From contig JAFXNC010000043.1 of NCBI GenBank assembly GCA_017529875.1, forward strand, positions 62,001-126,000: DNA of 64,000 nucleotides. The letters run 5' to 3'. The notes under the pieces are model-generated. The model did not search any database and was not told the DNA's origin. It worked only from the letters and a program-made list of their open reading frames with translations. Below are positions 43,821 to 52,175 of this stretch, in pieces. The DNA is from Ruminococcus sp. Lineage in GTDB: Bacteria > Bacillota > Clostridia > Oscillospirales > Ruminococcaceae. Position numbers and translations under genes: made by a program. Position 1 is the stretch's first letter. Every line of letters starts with the position of its first letter.

Positions 43821-43957
43821 GGATATTATACCATACTTGCTCGCACAAGGCAGTGATTTTTCTTTGATATTATTATAGCACAAAAATGTTGAAAATACAA
43901 TAGGTAAATATGTGCAATTTATAGAGACCAAAATTGTACAGATTAACTATTATCAGG

Positions 43958-44278
43958 TTACTGGGGGTCTTCCTCCTCGTCCTCGTCGCCGATATCGTAC
44001 ATTTCCTCCAGGCGCTTGATGAAGATCTCGCCCACGCGGTCGTACTCCTCCTCGTTCTCGTCGAAGGAGACCATCATCTCCTCGTCGCCCTCGAATACGG
44101 ATTTAAGGATAACGACCTCGCCGTCAGACTCCAGCATCTTCTCGGGATCGTCATAGTAGGGTGTGAGCGCGAAGTACTTCTCGCCGTCCAGCTCCATAAC
44201 GTCCAACAGCTCGAACACCTGCTCCTTGCCGTCTTCATCCTCCAGTGTGTAAAGATCGGGTGTGTTTTCATTCATCAT
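43958..44278 (-). CDS. DUF1292 family acidic protein (YrzB-like)
   Basis: 106 residues, strongly acidic. YTLEDEDGKEQVFELLDVME, YFALTPYYDD and EVVILKSVFEGDEEMMVSF match the small DUF1292 proteins of Firmicutes, which are often encoded near ruvX/alaS but here stand alone. The function is unknown. ATGATG at the start is preceded by GGAGGTATGAGCT. The tail EDEEEDPQ is very acidic. Confidence 0.88.
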   Translation of the reverse strand: MMNENTPDLYTLEDEDGKEQVFELLDVMELDGEKYFALTPYYDDPEKMLESDGEVVILKSVFEGDEEMMVSFDENEEEYDRVGEIFIKRLEEMYDIGDEDEEEDPQ

Positions 44279-44343
44279 AGCTCATACCTCCTGATGTCCC
44301 TCAAAAACTAATGCGGCCTTCAAACGAGCGCCGCAACACTATT

Positions 44344-44372
44344 ATTATAACACTCTTTATATTAAAAGTCAA
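44344..44372 (-). promoter_or_regulatory. Promoter of the DUF1292 gene
   Basis: On the minus strand TTGACT (44372-44367), 17 bases, TATAAT (44349-44344). It is back to back with the promoter of the large RNA, about 60 bases away. Confidence 0.8.
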
Positions 44373-44431
44373 GCGGTAAATTCTGAAAGAAATATTAAAT
44401 AAAATAATTTCGATTTTTTTGAAAAAACCTA

Positions 44432-44460
44432 TTGACAATGACCAAAAAGTGTGGTATAGT
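44432..44460 (+). promoter_or_regulatory. Promoter of the large noncoding RNA
   Basis: TTGACA (44432-44437), 17 bases, TATAGT (44455-44460). Transcription would start near 44467, at the first base of a hairpin. Confidence 0.85.
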
Positions 44461-44466
44461 ATATTC

Positions 44467-45453
44467 AAGGAAATCGAAAGAACCAAATCAACCGGATCTT
44501 AGTTTCCTTAATATAAAAGTCGCAGGCAGGTTGCGGACGGTAAAGGAAGCGTTCCGCAGGAGAAGCCTAATCAGACTTGAAAGGAGTCGAGCCCCCATGG
44601 ACGTAATTGAGATCACCCAGCTTCGCCGAGAGGCTCGAAGGTCTTGATCTAAGCGAGAAACAACTCAGGTGTACAGACTGATAATCTCCGACCTATATGG
44701 TTAACATAATATAAGACTATTTCGGGCTTCGAGGCAGAGGCACTTTAACGAGGATGAAGATTCAATTTTATGATAAGGATGTGGTTCCCATGATCACGCG
44801 GAGCTTTATCACAAGACTGAATATCATTTAGAACGGAGTGTTTCCAATGCACAATCGAGGCTTTTTCTGATACCTTAAAATCAGTGAACATAAATCTATT
44901 CAGAGAGAGTGAGTCCGATGAGAACTTGAAGCTGACTGCTTGAACAGCAAATGAATATCATACCCGTAATTCTATAAGGAGTGGTGCGTTATGAAAGTAA
45001 GCATCATGAGACGTCTGAATATGTGAAAGAATGGGGTGAGTCCAAAGGGCTGTTTAGCTTGAATCCCAAGTGGGTTCGATCTTCGACAAATATCAAAGCA
45101 TAAAGCAACTTAAAGGAGTGGTGCAATATGATCCTAAATTGCACGAAACGCTTGATTATCTGAAAGACAGGGGTGAGTCCAAAGGTTACTTTAGCTTGAT
45201 CCGGACAACGGCGCGGGATGCGCTAATTCAACGAAAGGTAATAAGACCAATGGTTTGATTAAATCTTCTTTCGCTTAATACTACGAGATTGGAGTGAGTC
45301 CACCCGAAAGCTAAGCTAAGCTGCGACAGTGATTTTATTCCGGCAGCACGAAGAAAATCTTTCTTGGAGTGAATACCAATGTACTAAGCAGTTAGTTCTC
45401 AGACAATTGAATATTGATATATCAGGGAGACGGTGCGTGCCGCCTCCCTTTTA
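44467..45453 (+). ncRNA. Large structured noncoding RNA with repeated GGAGUG modules, class unknown
   Basis: About 985 bases between a consensus promoter (44432-44460) and an intrinsic terminator (45425-45453). No long ORF spans it. The 5' end folds as AAGGAAA/TTTCCTT (44467-44473 with 44503-44509). Other stems are GCGGA/TCCGC (44533-44557), AGATCA/TGATCT around a GCC-GAGA-GGC hairpin (44610-44650) and GTGCAAT/ATTGCAC (45121-45144). A motif GGAGTG(AG)TCC or close variant recurs near 44583, 44777, 44835, 44907, 44978, 45033, 45115, 45170, 45291 and 45366. In several copies it can form GGR-GTGAG-TCC, with G-U replacing A-U. Two modules (44976-45070 and 45113-45205) are clear duplicates. It could belong to a known large RNA class such as ROOL, or be new; I cannot decide without a search. 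Confidence 0.7.
45425..45453 (+). terminator. Terminator of the large noncoding RNA
   Basis: GGGAGACGG pairs with CCGCCTCCC (one bulge) around TGCGTG, followed by TTTTATT. It separates the RNA from the ilvB promoters. Confidence 0.82.
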
Positions 45454-45480
45454 TTGTCGGCCTGTTATCGCCTCCGGACG

Positions 45481-45509
45481 TTGACATCCCCGGTGTTTTG
45501 TGCTATCAT
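45481..45509 (+). promoter_or_regulatory. Possible distal promoter of ilvB
   Basis: TTGACA (45481-45486), 17 bases, TATCAT (45504-45509). It would give a leader of about 220 bases; no leader peptide rich in branched-chain codons and no T-box was recognised in it. Confidence 0.6.
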
Positions 45510-45661
45510 TAAATTATTAAATCCACGGTACCACATATTCTATCTCCCTTTTTTGATGTGTATTGCTATCCGTAAACAGATTCGCCCTCGCCGCCTGAGA
45601 CTGCCTCTCCCCTGCTCCGGGGACAAATACAGCCGGTTAAACATTCTTAACAGCTTATTGA

Positions 45662-45690
45662 TTGACAAATCCCGAGATATATATTATAAT
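45662..45690 (+). promoter_or_regulatory. Proximal promoter of ilvB
   Basis: TTGACA (45662-45667), 17 bases, TATAAT (45685-45690): perfect consensus, 47 bases before the ATG. Confidence 0.85.
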
Positions 45691-45737
45691 ATAAGTCAGT
45701 CGAAAAACCACATATCACAATAAACGGAGGAAATCTT

Positions 45738-47426
45738 ATGTTGCTTAGCGGTTCGGATATCATCGCGGAGTGCCTCATCGAACAGGGCGTCGATCTTGTT
45801 TTCGGCTACCCCGGAGGCGCGGTGCTCAATATCTACGACTCACTTTATATGTATTCGGATAAGATCAGACACGTTATCACAGCCCATGAGCAGGCTGCCT
45901 GCCATGCCGCTGACGGCTACTCCCGCACCACCGGCAGAACAGGCGTAGTCATCGCCACCAGCGGCCCCGGCGCTACCAACCTCGTTACCGGCATCGCCAC
46001 CGCTTACATGGACTCTATCCCCCTCATCGCCATAACCGGCAACGTCTCCACTAACCTGCTGGGTCTCGATTCCTTCCAGGAGGTGGATATCTGCGGTATC
46101 ACCATGCCCGTGACCAAGCACAATTTCATCGTCAAAGACGTCAACGATCTCGCTGAGACTATCAGAGAGGCCTTCTACATCGCCAACGAGGGCAGAAAGG
46201 GCCCCGTACTCATCGACATCCCCAAGGACGTCACCATAGCCAAGTGCGAGTACACCCGCACCGAGCCCCGCAAGATCATCAACCACAACCCGCCCACAGT
46301 CACCGCCGAGATCGAGGCAGCCGCAGAGCTTATCAAGAACTCCGAGAGGCCCTTCATCTACGCAGGCGGCGGCGTGGTGAGCTGCAACGCCGTTGAGGAG
46401 CTTGAAGTCTTCGCTGCGAAGCTCGACGCTCCGGTGGCGCTCTCCCTCATGGGTCAGTGCGCATTCGACAATACCAAGGCCGCCTATACCGGTATGCTGG
46501 GTATGCACGGCACCAAGACCTCTGCCCTTGCTCTGGGTCAGTGTGACCTGCTGATCGTGGTGGGCTCCCGGTTCTCGGACAGAGTTATCTGCAACCCCAA
46601 CACTTTCGCCAAGGACGCCAAGATCATACACATCGAGATAGACCCCGCCGAGATCGGCAAGAATATAAACGTTGACGTTCACGTAAACGGCGATATCGAG
46701 TACATCGTGGACAAGCTCAACTCCCTGCTGCCCGACATGAAGCATCCCGAGTGGATGAAGCAGATCGCCGAGTGGAAGGAAAAGTATGCCCTGCGTATGC
46801 TGCCTATCTCAGACCCGGAGGAGGTACTCCCCCAGCAGGTGCTGGAGGAGCTTGACCGCCTCACCGACGGCAAAGCTATCCTCACCACCGAAGTAGGCCA
46901 GCATCAGATGTGGGCAGCACAGTTCTACAATTTCCGCGAGCAGCGCTCCTTCGCTTCAAGCGGCGGCCTCGGCACCATGGGCTACGGCCTGGGCGCATCC
47001 ATGGGCGCCAAGCTGGGCAACCCCGACAGGACTGTGGTCAACGTTGCAGGCGACGGCAGCTTCTTCATGAACTGCAACGAGCTCTCCAGCCTTGCAAAGC
47101 ACAACATCCCGGTCATCGAGCTGGTGTTCGAGAACAACGTACTGGGAATGGTGCGCCAGTGGCAGAGACTGTTCTACGGTAAGCGCTTCTCCCAGACCGA
47201 TATCGACAGGGGCACCGACCTGATGAAGCTGGCGGAGGCCTTCGGCATCGAGGGAGTAAAGATCACCAAAAAGAGCGAGATCAAGCCCGCTCTCGAAAAG
47301 GCACTCTCCTGCGGCAGACCCTGCCTCGTTGAGTGCGTCATCAACAAGGACGTGAACGTTCTGCCCATGGTACCCGCCGGTGCAGACGTCCTCGAACCGA
47401 TCATGGAAATAGATCTTAGCAAGTGA
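45738..47426 (+). CDS. ilvB: Acetolactate synthase large subunit
   Basis: 562 residues. Thiamine-diphosphate enzyme making acetolactate or acetohydroxybutyrate for valine, leucine and isoleucine. The catalytic glutamate is in VITAHEQAACHAADGY (about 44-59). The FAD-domain and C-terminal ThDP motif GDGSFFMNCNELSSL (about 430-445) are intact. The sequence NNVLGMVRQWQ is typical of biosynthetic AHAS rather than the catabolic AlsS form. No small subunit (ilvN) gene lies beside it. CGGAGG precedes the ATG. Confidence 0.94.
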   Translation: MLLSGSDIIAECLIEQGVDLVFGYPGGAVLNIYDSLYMYSDKIRHVITAHEQAACHAADGYSRTTGRTGVVIATSGPGATNLVTGIATAYMDSIPLIAITGNVSTNLLGLDSFQEVDICGITMPVTKHNFIVKDVNDLAETIREAFYIANEGRKGPVLIDIPKDVTIAKCEYTRTEPRKIINHNPPTVTAEIEAAAELIKNSERPFIYAGGGVVSCNAVEELEVFAAKLDAPVALSLMGQCAFDNTKAAYTGMLGMHGTKTSALALGQCDLLIVVGSRFSDRVICNPNTFAKDAKIIHIEIDPAEIGKNINVDVHVNGDIEYIVDKLNSLLPDMKHPEWMKQIAEWKEKYALRMLPISDPEEVLPQQVLEELDRLTDGKAILTTEVGQHQMWAAQFYNFREQRSFASSGGLGTMGYGLGASMGAKLGNPDRTVVNVAGDGSFFMNCNELSSLAKHNIPVIELVFENNVLGMVRQWQRLFYGKRFSQTDIDRGTDLMKLAEAFGIEGVKITKKSEIKPALEKALSCGRPCLVECVINKDVNVLPMVPAGADVLEPIMEIDLSK

Positions 47427-47434
47427 TACACGCA

Positions 47435-47466
47435 TAAAACTGCCTCACCCGGGGCAGTTTTATTAT
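47435..47466 (+). terminator. Terminator of ilvB
   Basis: TAAAACTGCC pairs with GGCAGTTTTA around TCACCCGG, followed by TTAT. It separates ilvB from the PerM-family gene. Confidence 0.75.
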
Positions 47467-47493
47467 GAGCGTAATAAACCGAAGGAGGCAGCC

Positions 47494-48666
47494 ATGAAAA
47501 GGGATAAGCAGTTTATCAGGATGCTGATCGTCGTGGTCGTCGGCGTGGTGCTGTTCTGGGTGCTGTTCAATTTAGCCTATATCTACAAGCATATCAAGAA
47601 CCTTCTCAGCGTGCTCTCTCCCCTGCTGCTGGGGATACTGCTGGCACTGATACTCAACGTGCCCATGAGCGCCATCGAGCGCACCCTGTTCAAGCCCGAC
47701 AAGGACAACAACTACGGTAAGATCAAGGGCAAGATCAAACGCCCGGTGTCGCTGCTGATAACCATAGTCATACTCATCGCCGTACTGGTGACGGCTATCG
47801 CGCTGGTACTGCCGGAAATGGTCAACACCGTGGAGCAGATGTCGGACAAGGTGCCGCAGCTGGCGGAGGATCTTTCGGACACCATCAAGGGCTCGACGAT
47901 ACTGCAAAAGTTCTTCAACGTGGACGAATGGACAGCGGACAACATCACCACCCGCATCCGCTCGCTGCTGGACAACAGTGAGGTGCTGTTCAAGACCCTC
48001 ATCGAGACTATGAACTTCGCCACCACCATTTTCTCCGGCATCGTGACCTTCATCATCGCGCTGTTCTTTGCGATCTATATGCTGATGCAGAAGGAGCACC
48101 TGAAACACGTACTGTACCGCTTCACCTTTGCGGTCTTCCGGCAGGATATCGCACGGCGAATCTGCGCGGGCTGCAACCTGAGCAAGGAGACCTTTGCGAA
48201 ATTCATCACAGGCCAGTGCATAGAGGCCTGCATACTGGGACTGCTGTGCTGCCTGGGAATGGAGATATTCGGGTTCCCCAACGCCCTTGAGGTGGGGGTA
48301 CTGGTGACTGTGACGGCCTTCATCCCCATAGTGGGCGCATTTGTGGGCGCGGCAGTGGGAGCATTCTTCATCATGTTCACCAGCTTTTCCCAGGCGCTGT
48401 GGTTCATACTGTTCATCATAGTATTGCAGCAGCTTGAGGACAATCTGATCTACCCGAAGGTCGTGGGCAAGACCGTGGGCCTGCCGTCGCTGTGGGTGCT
48501 GTTTGCGATCATGGTAGGCGGCTCGGTAGGGGGCATACTGGGTATGTTCATAGCGGTACCGCTCTGCTCGATACTCTACTGTATGTTCGGGGAGCTTCTG
48601 AGGTACCTGGAAGACCGGAGGGAACAGAAGGACGCACAGTTCATAGGGCCGCCGAAGCCGCACTGA
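47494..48666 (+). CDS. AI-2E family transporter (PerM/YdbI-like)
   Basis: 390 residues with about seven or eight membrane segments. LLSVLSPLLLGILLALILNVPM, a central extracytoplasmic helix region, LGLLCCLGMEIFGFPNA, AFIPIVGAFVGAAVGAFFIM and the conserved QQLEDNLIYPKVVGKTVGLP identify the family. Members have been linked to AI-2 export, Na+/H+ exchange or other roles, so the substrate is open. GAAGGAGGCAGCC precedes the ATG. It follows ilvB across a terminator, so co-expression is uncertain. Confidence 0.88.
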   Translation: MKRDKQFIRMLIVVVVGVVLFWVLFNLAYIYKHIKNLLSVLSPLLLGILLALILNVPMSAIERTLFKPDKDNNYGKIKGKIKRPVSLLITIVILIAVLVTAIALVLPEMVNTVEQMSDKVPQLAEDLSDTIKGSTILQKFFNVDEWTADNITTRIRSLLDNSEVLFKTLIETMNFATTIFSGIVTFIIALFFAIYMLMQKEHLKHVLYRFTFAVFRQDIARRICAGCNLSKETFAKFITGQCIEACILGLLCCLGMEIFGFPNALEVGVLVTVTAFIPIVGAFVGAAVGAFFIMFTSFSQALWFILFIIVLQQLEDNLIYPKVVGKTVGLPSLWVLFAIMVGGSVGGILGMFIAVPLCSILYCMFGELLRYLEDRREQKDAQFIGPPKPH

Positions 48667-48702
48667 CCCCCTCCGGCAGCTGACATCTCATAATAAACAC
48701 CT

Positions 48703-48733
48703 GACCGCGGAGCCCTCCGCGGTCTTTTTTTTT
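48703..48733 (+). terminator. Terminator of the PerM-family gene
   Basis: GACCGCGGA (48703-48711) pairs with TCCGCGGTC (48716-48724), followed by nine T. Confidence 0.9.
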
Positions 48734-48805
48734 GCCCGCGAGCATCGGTATCTGTATACCGGAAGACCTTCCGGGAAGAAAATGGTAAAATCTGATACAA
48801 AACTA

Positions 48806-48834
48806 TTGACGAATTGTTAATTCTATGGTATAAT
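48806..48834 (+). promoter_or_regulatory. Promoter of the first EAL gene
   Basis: TTGACG (48806-48811), 17 bases, TATAAT (48829-48834). Confidence 0.8.
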
Positions 48835-48915
48835 GATTGTGTATAACAGAGAACCGTACACGGGTTTTGTCAATTTTCACAAGCAAAAACTATTTTCCGG
48901 ATCAAGGTGATAAGA

Positions 48916-51891
48916 ATGGACAGATACCGCTATTCCGAAATTGAACAGGCTCACATGGAAAAGTCTATGGTGCCCTTTGCTATATATCAGTTCCTCAACA
49001 AGCGCGTCGTTACCGTGGCGCTGTCGGCGGGATTCAGGGAGATCTTCGGCTACGACGATATAGCCGAAGCTTATTTCGACATGGATAACAATATGTACAA
49101 GGATACCCACCCCGAGGACGCCGCCCGCATCGCAGACGCCGCATACAGGTTCGCCGTGGAGGGCGGAAAGTACGACGTTATATACAGGACCTTCGACCGC
49201 AAGTCCGGTCACGGCTATAAGATAATCCACGCCCAGGGCGTACACATCTTCGAGGAGACCGGCGAAAGACTGGCTCAGGTGTGGTATACCGACGAGGGAA
49301 ACTATGAGGGCGGAGAGGAAGGCGATATGCTGCTCAACCGCTCCCTGCGCAACGCCATCTATGAGGAAAGCTTCATCCGCGCCACAAGCTACGACAGCCT
49401 GACGGGTCTGCCCGCCATGACATATTTCTTCGAGCTGGCCGCCGAAAAACGCGCCTCAGTCCCCAAGGACGAGGATCCCCCGGCTATCCTTTTCATGGAC
49501 TTCTCCGGCATGAAGTACTACAACCACAAGTACGGCTTCGCCCAGGGAGACAAGCTGCTCCAGGCCTTCGGAAGGCTGCTGGCACAGCACTTCGGCAACG
49601 AGAACTGCTGCCGCCTGGGACAGGATCACTTTGTGGTGATGACCGGGCCTGCGGATATCGAGAACAGGCTGCAAAAGCTCTTTGACGAGTGCGCCCGGAT
49701 AAACGACGGATGCTCCCTGCCCCTCCATGTGGGCATCTACCTCAACTGGTACGACGGCATCGTGGTCAGCATGGCCTCCGACAGAGCCAAGGTGGCCTGC
49801 GATACCCTGAGAAACGAGTATTCCTCGGGCTTCAGCTACTACAACCTCTCCATGAAGGACGCCGAGGACAGACAGCAGTACATCATCGCCAACCTGGACA
49901 AGGCTATCAGCGAACGCTGGATCAAGGTCTACTATCAGCCCATAGTCCGCGCCGTCAACGGCAGGGTCTGCGACGAGGAAGCCCTCGCCCGGTGGATAGA
50001 CCCGGTGAAGGGTATGCTGCCCCCCTGCGATTTTATCCCCATACTTGAAGACCACAGACTGATATACAAGCTGGATCTCTATGTAGTGGAGAACGTGCTG
50101 CAAAAGATAAACGTGCTCACCAAGGCAGGGCTGCACATCATGCCCCAGTCGGTGAACCTCTCCCGCTCGGACTTCGACTGCTGCGACATAGTCGAGGAGA
50201 TACGCCGCCGGGTGGACGAGTCCGGCATCAGCCGCTCCATGCTCACCATTGAGATAACCGAAAGCACTGTGGGCAAGGACTTCGACTTCATGCACTCCCA
50301 GATAGACCGGTTCAGAGAGCTGGGCTTCGCGGTGTGGATGGACGACTTCGGCTCCGGCTATTCCTCTCTTGACGTGCTGCAAAACATCCGCTTTGACCTT
50401 ATCAAGTTCGATATGCGTTTCATGCAGCAGTTCAACAACGGCGACCGGGGCAGGATCATTCTTACAGAGCTTTTGGATATGGCTACCGCTCTCGGTATCG
50501 AGACGATCTGCGAGGGCGTGGAGACCGAGGAGCAGGTGCGTTTCCTCTGCGAGACCGGCTGTACCAAGCTCCAGGGCTACTACTTCACCAAGCCCATACC
50601 CGTGGAGGCCATACTCGACAGATACGCCAAGGGCATACAGATAGGCTTCGAGAACCCCGAGGAACAGTCCTACTTTGAGGCGCTGGGACGGGTCAACCTC
50701 TACGACCTGTCTGTCATCGCACAGGAGAACTCCGACAGGTTCGGCAACTTCTTCAATACCCTGCCCATGGCGATAATCGAGGTCAGCGGCGGACTGGTGC
50801 GTTTCACAAGGAGCAATTCCTCCTACCGGGATTTCATGAGCCGATACTTCGGCATAACCGTCAACGACAAGCTGGAGTCCTTCCACAACCGCCTTGATGC
50901 GCAGGTCTCGCCCTTCATGGCGGGACTTATCAGAGCCCGTGACGAGACCGGTATAGTCTTCGTGGACGAGAACCTCCCCGGCGGCACCACGGTACACTCC
51001 TGCATGAGACGCATCGCCATGAACGAGGTCAACGGCACCTATGCCGTGGTGGTAGCGGCGCTCTCGGTAACGCAGAACGACCTTAAAGCAGTCTATGCCA
51101 ACATCGCCAAGGCTCTTGCCGCCGACTATTTCCACCTTATCTATGTGGATATCGACACCGAGAAATACTATGAATACACCTCCGACGTGGGCGACGGCAA
51201 CCTCATTCAGCAGCGTCAGGGCGATAATTTCTTCGCCAGGAGCCGCGAGGACGCCAAGGCTGCCCTCCACCCCGAAGACGTCGATGGCTTCGTTAAGGTA
51301 TTCACCAAGGAGAACGTCCTCCACGACCTGACGATATACGGCTCCTTCATGATCACCTACCGTCTGAAGATCAAAGACCAGTACCTCTATGTGAACCTCA
51401 AGGCCAGCCGCTTGCAGGATGACCCCGGTCATCTCATCATCGGCGTGAACAACGTAGATGCGCAGATGCGGCAGGATGTACTGCTGGAGCGCGTGCGCCG
51501 CAGCGAGAGCATCTTCCAGAAGATCATGGCGCTGTCGGGCAACTATTTCAGCATATACAGCATCGATCCCGAGACAGGCAGGTACGTTACCTACAACGCC
51601 TCCGAGAAGTACCGGAAATTCGCTCTCAGCGACACCGGCGACAACATCTTCGAGGCCATAAGCCAGTCCGGTCTTACCATGCTGCCGGAGGAGAGCCGCA
51701 GGCTGCTCAAGGAGAACTTCACCAAGGAGAAGGTCATGGCAGCCGTAAGGGAGAACGCCATGTATCTGTTCGATTACGAGGTCATCTTCGCCGGCAAAGT
51801 CGTACCTGTGACCCTCAAAGCCACCCTGGTAAACGAGACCGACGGCGAAAAGCTCCTGGCGGCAGTCTGCCGCAGACAGCCGCCGCAGTAA
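48916..51891 (+). CDS. EAL phosphodiesterase with degenerate GGDEF and PAS-like domains
   Basis: 991 residues, no membrane segment. An N-terminal PAS-like domain (about 15-115) is followed by a GGDEF domain whose signature is RLGQDHF (about 232), so cyclase activity should be lost. The EAL domain (about 330-570) keeps EEALARW, SVNLSRSDF, IEITES, DDFGSGYSSL (about 475), FDMRF, EGVETEEQ and LQGYYFTKPIP, so c-di-GMP hydrolysis is likely. The C-terminal 400 residues hold two more PAS-like domains. ATG at 48916 follows AAGGTG; a GTG at 48907 is inside that site. A second EAL gene follows. Confidence 0.9.
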   Translation: MDRYRYSEIEQAHMEKSMVPFAIYQFLNKRVVTVALSAGFREIFGYDDIAEAYFDMDNNMYKDTHPEDAARIADAAYRFAVEGGKYDVIYRTFDRKSGHGYKIIHAQGVHIFEETGERLAQVWYTDEGNYEGGEEGDMLLNRSLRNAIYEESFIRATSYDSLTGLPAMTYFFELAAEKRASVPKDEDPPAILFMDFSGMKYYNHKYGFAQGDKLLQAFGRLLAQHFGNENCCRLGQDHFVVMTGPADIENRLQKLFDECARINDGCSLPLHVGIYLNWYDGIVVSMASDRAKVACDTLRNEYSSGFSYYNLSMKDAEDRQQYIIANLDKAISERWIKVYYQPIVRAVNGRVCDEEALARWIDPVKGMLPPCDFIPILEDHRLIYKLDLYVVENVLQKINVLTKAGLHIMPQSVNLSRSDFDCCDIVEEIRRRVDESGISRSMLTIEITESTVGKDFDFMHSQIDRFRELGFAVWMDDFGSGYSSLDVLQNIRFDLIKFDMRFMQQFNNGDRGRIILTELLDMATALGIETICEGVETEEQVRFLCETGCTKLQGYYFTKPIPVEAILDRYAKGIQIGFENPEEQSYFEALGRVNLYDLSVIAQENSDRFGNFFNTLPMAIIEVSGGLVRFTRSNSSYRDFMSRYFGITVNDKLESFHNRLDAQVSPFMAGLIRARDETGIVFVDENLPGGTTVHSCMRRIAMNEVNGTYAVVVAALSVTQNDLKAVYANIAKALAADYFHLIYVDIDTEKYYEYTSDVGDGNLIQQRQGDNFFARSREDAKAALHPEDVDGFVKVFTKENVLHDLTIYGSFMITYRLKIKDQYLYVNLKASRLQDDPGHLIIGVNNVDAQMRQDVLLERVRRSESIFQKIMALSGNYFSIYSIDPETGRYVTYNASEKYRKFALSDTGDNIFEAISQSGLTMLPEESRRLLKENFTKEKVMAAVRENAMYLFDYEVIFAGKVVPVTLKATLVNETDGEKLLAAVCRRQPPQ

Positions 51892-51937
51892 GCGCAGGCG
51901 CATCAAGCGCGGGCGCGGTGAAACACGGATCATTTTT

Positions 51938-51974
51938 GGCACTTTTGTCAAGGCATTGACAAGGGTGCCTTTTC
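51938..51974 (+). terminator. Terminator after the first EAL gene
   Basis: GGCACTTTTGTCA (51938-51950) pairs with TGACAAGGGTGCC (51957-51969) with G-U pairs, followed by TTTTCTTT. Confidence 0.82.
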
Positions 51975-51996
51975 TTTACCGTGTGATGCGCCCGCT

Positions 51997-52076
51997 AAAA
52001 GAAGAAAGAATCAAGAATAATAATTGTGTCGCCTTCGGTGATGTTTTTATTTGTCCGCAGCGCGGACTCCTTTTTG
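51997..52076. repeat. Modular palindromic repeat, copy IV (partial or decayed)
   Basis: AAGAAGAAAGAATCAAGAAT is followed by GTCGCC-TTC-GGTGAT and GTCCGC-AGC-GCGGACTCC. The right-hand TTATTCTTT arm is missing. It lies between the two EAL genes. Confidence 0.7.
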
Positions 52077-52085
52077 GATAAAACG

Positions 52086-52114
52086 TTGACAAATTGCTTA
52101 AAGTGTGATATAAT
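52086..52114 (+). promoter_or_regulatory. Promoter of the second EAL gene
   Basis: TTGACA (52086-52091), 17 bases, TATAAT (52109-52114), a perfect consensus; leader about 55 bases. Confidence 0.86.
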
Positions 52115-52175
52115 TTCGTTGATAATTTTTGGATCATTTAACTAAAACCTATCATACAAAGGCAGGTGATGAAAA

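Noticed and set aside
43585-43878. 97-codon open frame on the plus strand
   Set aside because: It is opposite the structured RNA candidate, lacks a ribosome site and shows no family features.
45433-45723. 96-codon open frame between the large RNA and ilvB
   Set aside because: It starts inside the RNA terminator and spans two promoters; no ribosome site and no similarity.
49456-51951. 831-codon open frame on the minus strand opposite the first EAL gene
   Set aside because: Shadow of a conserved, fully domain-annotated protein on the other strand.
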